Positions 6,037 through 10,521 of a stretch of DNA of 10,521 nucleotides are shown in pieces. The stretch's first letter is position 1; each line of letters begins with the position of its first letter. A program made the translations under genes and the position numbers. The notes beneath the pieces were generated by a model, which saw nothing but the letters and a program-made list of their open reading frames with translations, was not told the origin of the DNA and did not search any database. The stretch lies in NCBI GenBank assembly GCA_005786775.1, contig SYDD01000021.1, positions 1 through 10,521 of the forward strand, read 5' to 3'. Source of the stretch: Opitutaceae bacterium. Lineage in GTDB: Bacteria > Verrucomicrobiota > Verrucomicrobiia > Opitutales > Opitutaceae.

Positions 6037-9000
6037 GTGATACCCCGCCCCGTCGTCCCCGCCCGGCTTTTGCCTGCCCTAATGCTCGCCGCCGCCGGCC
6101 CCGCCGCGGCCCAAGTTCGCCCACCGGCCCCCTCCGCGCCCGCCCCTTCCGCCGAGGAGGTCCGCGTGCTGTCCGAGTTCAAGGTCTTCGACAAGAAGCC
6201 CGTGCCGTTCACGGACGCGAACATGGACATCCCGCGCGGGATCAACGACGTTCAGGCGTACTACATCCTGAGCGCGGATGAGATCGAGTCCTCCGGGCGC
6301 AACGACCTCGACGAGGTGCTGCGCGACAGCCTGACGCAGAACTCCGTGATGGAAATGAACGCGCAGATCGACCCGAGCGCGCTCACCAACCAGTTGGGCG
6401 CCTCCAGCTCGATCAACCTCCGCGGCCTCGGCGCCTCGCAGACGCTGATCCTGATCAACTGCCAGCGGACCTCGAATCTCGCGAACCGCGGCGTCACCTT
6501 CCAACCGGACGTAAATGGCATCCCGCTGGCGGCGGTCGAACGCGTCGAGGTGCTGCCCGGCAGCGCCTCTGCCCTTTACGGTGGCACGGCCGTGGGCGGC
6601 GTGGTGAACGTGATCCTCAAGCGTAGCTACACCGGGGGCCAGGTCTCAGCCAGCTACCAGAACCCCTTCGACACCGACGCCCCCATCCGGACCGTCAGCG
6701 GCATTTACGGCTTCTCCGTGGGACGGCGCACCCACGTGACCGTCAGTGGCAGCTATTCCGACGGCAAGCCACTGCGCCTGAAGGACCGTCCCTTCCTGCT
6801 GGAGAATTTCCGCCGGGCGGTCGCCAACAGCCCGGCGACGTTCTACTCGCCGACGGCCACCTTCACCAGCGGCGCGACCCCCAACATTGTGCTGAACAAC
6901 GCCGCGGTGAACGGCTTCGCGAACGCGCAGACCGCGACGCTCACGCTCAAGTCCACCGGGCAGCCCCTCAACTCGCGCCTCACCCACATCCCCTACGGCA
7001 CCTCGTCCTCGACCCCCCGCGCGGCGCTCGACGCCGGCCTCCTCGCCAACGCGGGGCGCTACAACCTCGATTTCTCCCCGAGCGTCTGGCGCGGACTGGA
7101 GAGCACGCTGGTCCACGTGCCGCGCAAGGAGGCGCTGATGGCCCGCGTCGACCATCAGGTGAACTCCCGGCTGAGCCTGTTCGCTGACTTCGCCTTCAAC
7201 CGGAGCACCACCCTCGAGGCCCGATGGGTCCCGCTCGGCAACGGCGCGTACCAGTTCGCCGTGCCCGGCAACTCGCCCGCAAATCCCTTCCGTGAGAACG
7301 TGTTCGTCAGCCTGCCGATCCCGTTGCGCCAGTCCGTCCCGAACGATGTCGCCAACTGGGTCGGCGGCGGGGTCCTCGGCGCGCTGCTCAAACTCCCGGG
7401 AGACTGGCGGGTCGCGGCGGACGTCAACTACTCGGTGACGTCGCAGAAGATCGACTACCCGCTGATGAACCTGACGAACGCGACCACCTTCGGGGGCAAC
7501 GCTCCGCTGCTGTGGACCGGCGTACTCAATCCCTTCGTGGACACCATCGCGAACCCGCTGGAGCTCGAGCGCTACTACGGCCGCTGGACCGGCTACAACC
7601 GCGACACGATGCTTGACTACAACCTGCGCGGGTCCGGCCCGGTCCTCGACCTGCCCGGCGGCCGCCCGGTGCTCACGCTAGGCACCGAGATCTACACGGA
7701 GCGCCTGCCCCAGGCCTATGTCGGCGGCACCTTCCCCCCGCTCCCGCCCGCGACCGCGAACCCGACCAACCAGCACTCCTACTTCATCGGGCAGCGCATC
7801 TCCACCTCCGCGGCGCACGCGGAGATCAGCCTGCCCCTGGTCTCCGGCCGCAACGAGCGTCCGCTGCTCCGCGGGCTCGACCTGCAGGCCGCAATCCGCG
7901 CCGAGCGCTTTGCAGTCTACACGAACCCGGACGGCCGCGTAAACGTCTTCCCCGACTCGCCTCCCTTTCCCCGGATCACCCGCAGCGCCACCGAGAGCCG
8001 GCAGGACATCGCGCGGCTGCGCGCCACCAAGCCGACCCTCGGCCTCAAATATCAGCCCTTCCGCGAGCTGACCGTCCGCGCCTCCTACGCCGAGGCGTTC
8101 CTCCCGCCGACCTTCGCCCAGCTCACGCAACGGATCAACACCGGCGGCCTGGCTGCCGCCAATCCCACGGCCGTCTTCTTCGACCCGGTCACCGGCACCA
8201 GTTACACCTCGCTGAGCGTGGCCGGGAACAATCCGTCCCTTGGTCCCGAGACCTCGCGCAACTGGGCGGGTGGCGTCATCTGGGAACCACAGGGCGCGCT
8301 CAAGGACCTCCGCGTGAACCTCGAGTACTGGCGGATCGCCAAGTCGGGTCTGATCCGCAACGTGAACAACGTGCAGCAGCTCGCCAATATGGGCGACCGC
8401 GCCCCCGCGGGCAGCATCCAGCGTGATCCGGCCACCCGCCGCATTGAGCTCTTCACGTTCGCGTTCTACAACGTCGGGGATGGCCTCACCGACGGGTGGG
8501 ACGCCTCGGTCGATTACCGCCGCGCGACGCCGCTCGGGGTCTTCGCCGCCCGCGCCCGCGCGACCCTGACGGAGAACCTGCAGCTGCCCCCCGCCATCGG
8601 CTACCCGGCGCTGGAGTATGTCGGTTACCCAAACTCCGGGGGCACGAACCGCGCGAAGGCCAACCTCACGCTCAGCTGGTCCGGGGGCCGCGGTTGGCGG
8701 GCCTCCTGGAGCGCCGTCCACCACGGCGGCTACCGCCAGGCCGGCGCCCCGGGCGACCCCGTTTACCTCGGCGCGGCGAATCCCACCCTGATCACGACCA
8801 GCACCGGGCCCCAGGGCGGCTTCCAGGTCGCCGCGCAGACTTACCACAATCTGGGCATCAGCCACGCCTTCGGCCCGCGCCACCGCTGGCCTTACCTCCG
8901 CGGGCTCTCCGTGCAGCTCACGCTGAACAACGTCCTCGGCACCGAACCGCCGTTCGACGCCGGCAACAACCGGGCGCCCTTTTTCTACAGCCGCTATGGC

Positions 9001-9048
9001 AGCGTCCGCCTGCGCGACTACATCCTCCGCGTGAAACGTGATTTCTGA
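6037..9048 (+). CDS. TonB-dependent outer-membrane receptor
   Basis: The 1003-residue protein is a TonB-dependent transporter for energy-driven uptake across the outer membrane. GTG 6037 gives a normal signal peptide (Arg4 and Arg10, hydrophobic LLPALMLAAAG, cleavage after AAA at 23-25). The frame is open back to a GTG at 5992, which would add 15 residues before the signal. A Pro/Ala-rich stretch leads to RVLSEFKVFD (about 43-52), a probable TonB box of the kind seen in Opitutaceae receptors. The plug spans about 60-190, with INLRGLGASQTLILIN and VERVEVLPGSASALYGGTAVGGVVNVI. The rest is a beta-barrel ending in RVKRDF, with the usual terminal Phe. There is no carboxypeptidase-like N-terminal domain and no SusD neighbour, so it is not a standard SusC. 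Cys142 replaces the Gly usual after LILIN. The sulfatase 12 bases downstream suggests a sulfated substrate. No strong ribosome site is seen. Confidence 0.96.
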   Translation: MIPRPVVPARLLPALMLAAAGPAAAQVRPPAPSAPAPSAEEVRVLSEFKVFDKKPVPFTDANMDIPRGINDVQAYYILSADEIESSGRNDLDEVLRDSLTQNSVMEMNAQIDPSALTNQLGASSSINLRGLGASQTLILINCQRTSNLANRGVTFQPDVNGIPLAAVERVEVLPGSASALYGGTAVGGVVNVILKRSYTGGQVSASYQNPFDTDAPIRTVSGIYGFSVGRRTHVTVSGSYSDGKPLRLKDRPFLLENFRRAVANSPATFYSPTATFTSGATPNIVLNNAAVNGFANAQTATLTLKSTGQPLNSRLTHIPYGTSSSTPRAALDAGLLANAGRYNLDFSPSVWRGLESTLVHVPRKEALMARVDHQVNSRLSLFADFAFNRSTTLEARWVPLGNGAYQFAVPGNSPANPFRENVFVSLPIPLRQSVPNDVANWVGGGVLGALLKLPGDWRVAADVNYSVTSQKIDYPLMNLTNATTFGGNAPLLWTGVLNPFVDTIANPLELERYYGRWTGYNRDTMLDYNLRGSGPVLDLPGGRPVLTLGTEIYTERLPQAYVGGTFPPLPPATANPTNQHSYFIGQRISTSAAHAEISLPLVSGRNERPLLRGLDLQAAIRAERFAVYTNPDGRVNVFPDSPPFPRITRSATESRQDIARLRATKPTLGLKYQPFRELTVRASYAEAFLPPTFAQLTQRINTGGLAAANPTAVFFDPVTGTSYTSLSVAGNNPSLGPETSRNWAGGVIWEPQGALKDLRVNLEYWRIAKSGLIRNVNNVQQLANMGDRAPAGSIQRDPATRRIELFTFAFYNVGDGLTDGWDASVDYRRATPLGVFAARARATLTENLQLPPAIGYPALEYVGYPNSGGTNRAKANLTLSWSGGRGWRASWSAVHHGGYRQAGAPGDPVYLGAANPTLITTSTGPQGGFQVAAQTYHNLGISHAFGPRHRWPYLRGLSVQLTLNNVLGTEPPFDAGNNRAPFFYSRYGSVRLRDYILRVKRDF

Positions 9049-9060
9049 GCCTTTCCGCCG

Positions 9061-10521
9061 ATGCCACTCCTCCCCTTCCTCGCCCTTGCCCTTCTCTCGG
9101 TCGCCGCTGCGGTGGCCGCCCCGACCCGACCGCCCAACGTCATTCTCGTCCTCATCGACGACCTCGGCTGGCGGGACCTCGGTAGTTACGGCAGCACGTT
9201 GCACGAGACGCCGAACCTCGACCGCTTCGCCCGCGAGTCCGTGCGCTTCACCGACGCCTACGCGGCCTGTCACGTCTGCTCCCCCACGCGTGCCAGCATC
9301 CTCACCGGCAAGTATCCCGCCCGACTGCACCTCACCGACTGGCTGCCCGGCCGCAAGGAGTTCCCCTTCCAGCGCCTGCGCAACGCGCCCGTGCGCCAGC
9401 ATCTGCCGCTGGAGGAGACGACGCTAGCGGAGGCCCTGCGCGCCCGCGGCTATGCGACGGGTCACTTCGGCAAGTGGCACCTCGGCGAGGAACCCCACGG
9501 CCCGCGCGCCCAGGGCTTCGATGTCCAGGTCCCCCGCTGGAACAAGGGCTGGCCGAACCCGGGTTTCCACGCCCCCTTCAAGCTGGAGGGGATCGCCGAC
9601 GAGCCCGGCCAGTACCTCACCGACCGGCTCACCGACGAGGCCCTGCGCTACATCGAGGAGCAGCGCGCGCGGCCCTTCTTCCTGTACCTCTCCCACTTCG
9701 CCGTGCACGACCCGATCCAGGCCCCGGCCGCGTTGGTGGAGAAATACCGGGCGAAGCTAGCTGCTCGTCCGTCGCCCGCCGGGCCCGCTTATGTCCTCGA
9801 GGGCAATCCGGACGACGCCCGGCCGCCGACCCGCGCGGAACTGGCCGCGCTCGCCGGCAGCGAAGAATACGCCGCCCACCGGGTCTTCTCCAACCGCTCG
9901 GTCAAGATCCGCCAGCACCAGGACAACCCGGTGTTCGCCGCGATGGTGGAGAACCTGGACCAGAACTTCGGGCGCCTGACCGCCAAACTCGACGAGCTCG
10001 GGCTCGCCGCGCAGACCATCGTCATCTTTGTCTCCGACAACGGCGGGATGGCCGCGGCCAACTTCGGCCGGCCCGACCGCGTCGTCGCCGCCACCGCGCT
10101 GGACGGCGCCTACTCCACCGCCAACCTTCCCCTGCGCGGCGCGAAGGGCTGGCTCTACGAGGGCGGCATCCGCGTGCCCCTGATGATCCGCGCGCCCGGC
10201 GCCGGCGTCCGCGGCGGGAGGGTCAGCGACGTCCCAGTGATCACCACGGATCTCTACCCCACCGTGCTCGAGCTGGCCGGCCTGCCGGCGTTGCCCGACC
10301 AGCACCGCGACGGCGTGAGCCTCGCCCCGCTGCTGCGCGGCGGGCCCGCCCCGGCCCGCGACGCCCTCTTCTGGCACTTCCCCCACTACAGCAACCACGG
10401 GCGCCAGAGTCCGGGCGCCGCCATCCGCGCCGGCGAGCACAAGCTGCTCCTCTACTTCGAGCAGCAGCGGGTGCAGCTCTTCAACCTGCGGGCCGATCCC
10501 GGCGAGCAGGACGATCTCGCC
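9061..10521 (+). CDS. Type I (formylglycine) sulfatase, exported; 3' end beyond window
   Basis: The frame is open from ATG 9061 to the window end (487 codons), so the C-terminus is missing. A signal peptide covers about residues 1-20 (PLLPFLALALLSVAAAVAA). The alkaline-phosphatase-fold sulfatase domain follows: metal-binding Asp33-Asp34 (VLIDDLGWRDLGSYGS), the sulfatase signature CSPTRASILTG with Cys73 as the residue converted to formylglycine, KWH at 138-140, His216 (FAVHDP), Asp326-Asn327 (SDNGG) and Lys362 (GAKGWLYEGG). All active-site positions expected in this part are present. It removes sulfate esters, probably in the periplasm, and needs a formylglycine-generating enzyme encoded elsewhere. 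Substrate class cannot be fixed; carbohydrate sulfatases of the S1 family with similar HLTDWLPG segments are common in polysaccharide degraders. The start is 12 bases after the receptor stop, so the two form an operon and probably share a substrate. Confidence 0.96.
   Translation, partial: MPLLPFLALALLSVAAAVAAPTRPPNVILVLIDDLGWRDLGSYGSTLHETPNLDRFARESVRFTDAYAACHVCSPTRASILTGKYPARLHLTDWLPGRKEFPFQRLRNAPVRQHLPLEETTLAEALRARGYATGHFGKWHLGEEPHGPRAQGFDVQVPRWNKGWPNPGFHAPFKLEGIADEPGQYLTDRLTDEALRYIEEQRARPFFLYLSHFAVHDPIQAPAALVEKYRAKLAARPSPAGPAYVLEGNPDDARPPTRAELAALAGSEEYAAHRVFSNRSVKIRQHQDNPVFAAMVENLDQNFGRLTAKLDELGLAAQTIVIFVSDNGGMAAANFGRPDRVVAATALDGAYSTANLPLRGAKGWLYEGGIRVPLMIRAPGAGVRGGRVSDVPVITTDLYPTVLELAGLPALPDQHRDGVSLAPLLRGGPAPARDALFWHFPHYSNHGRQSPGAAIRAGEHKLLLYFEQQRVQLFNLRADPGEQDDLA

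Noticed and set aside
7678..9402. A 574-codon minus-strand open frame under the receptor and sulfatase.
   Set aside because: Its translation is low-complexity Gly/Ala/Arg/Val with no recognisable domain, and it spans two strongly supported plus-strand genes; it is the expected shadow of high third-position GC.
9757..10440. A 227-codon minus-strand open frame under the sulfatase.
   Set aside because: It lies antisense to the conserved sulfatase core and shows only Gly/Ala/Val-rich composition.

Overview
The window is GC-rich, densely coded DNA from what looks like a Gram-negative bacterium with an outer membrane: it encodes a TonB-dependent receptor, an M48 lipoprotein and exported enzymes. 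The receptor has a mature N-terminal segment of the 'LSxFxV' kind that I associate with Opitutaceae-type Verrucomicrobiota, sits directly upstream of a sulfatase, and recognisable Shine-Dalgarno sites are scarce. Opitutaceae or a related Verrucomicrobiota is therefore my best guess for the host. This is inference, not proof.

Layout. Positions 3-566 (+) hold the 3' end of a hybrid histidine kinase (ATP-binding G2 box, then a receiver domain). It runs tail-to-tail, with 8 bases between stops, into an M48 metalloprotease lipoprotein (575-1396, -). Upstream of that on the same strand is an APC-family amino-acid permease (1449-2792, -). A 99-bp divergent region separates the permease from an aldo/keto reductase (2892-3854, +). 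After a 208-bp gap that contains several inverted repeats comes a Tat-exported, algal-type vanadium-dependent haloperoxidase (4063-5709, +) with every vanadate-site residue in place. A 327-bp non-coding stretch then leads to a TonB-dependent receptor (6037-9048, +) and, 12 bases later, a type I sulfatase (9061 to the window end, incomplete).

How the genes may work together. Receptor and sulfatase are almost certainly one operon for taking up and desulfating a sulfated compound, perhaps a polysaccharide fragment. The neighbouring haloperoxidase, most like the enzymes of red and brown algae, suggests a life on or near algae or in a halide-containing environment. The link between haloperoxidase and receptor/sulfatase is only proximity on one strand. 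The kinase, protease, permease and reductase look like general accessory functions.

The most unusual items are the haloperoxidase and its upstream region, which has a possible extended -10 promoter, a strong 8-bp hairpin just downstream of it, and a segment that can pair with either of two partners. No tRNA, rRNA, CRISPR array, transposase or attachment site was recognised.
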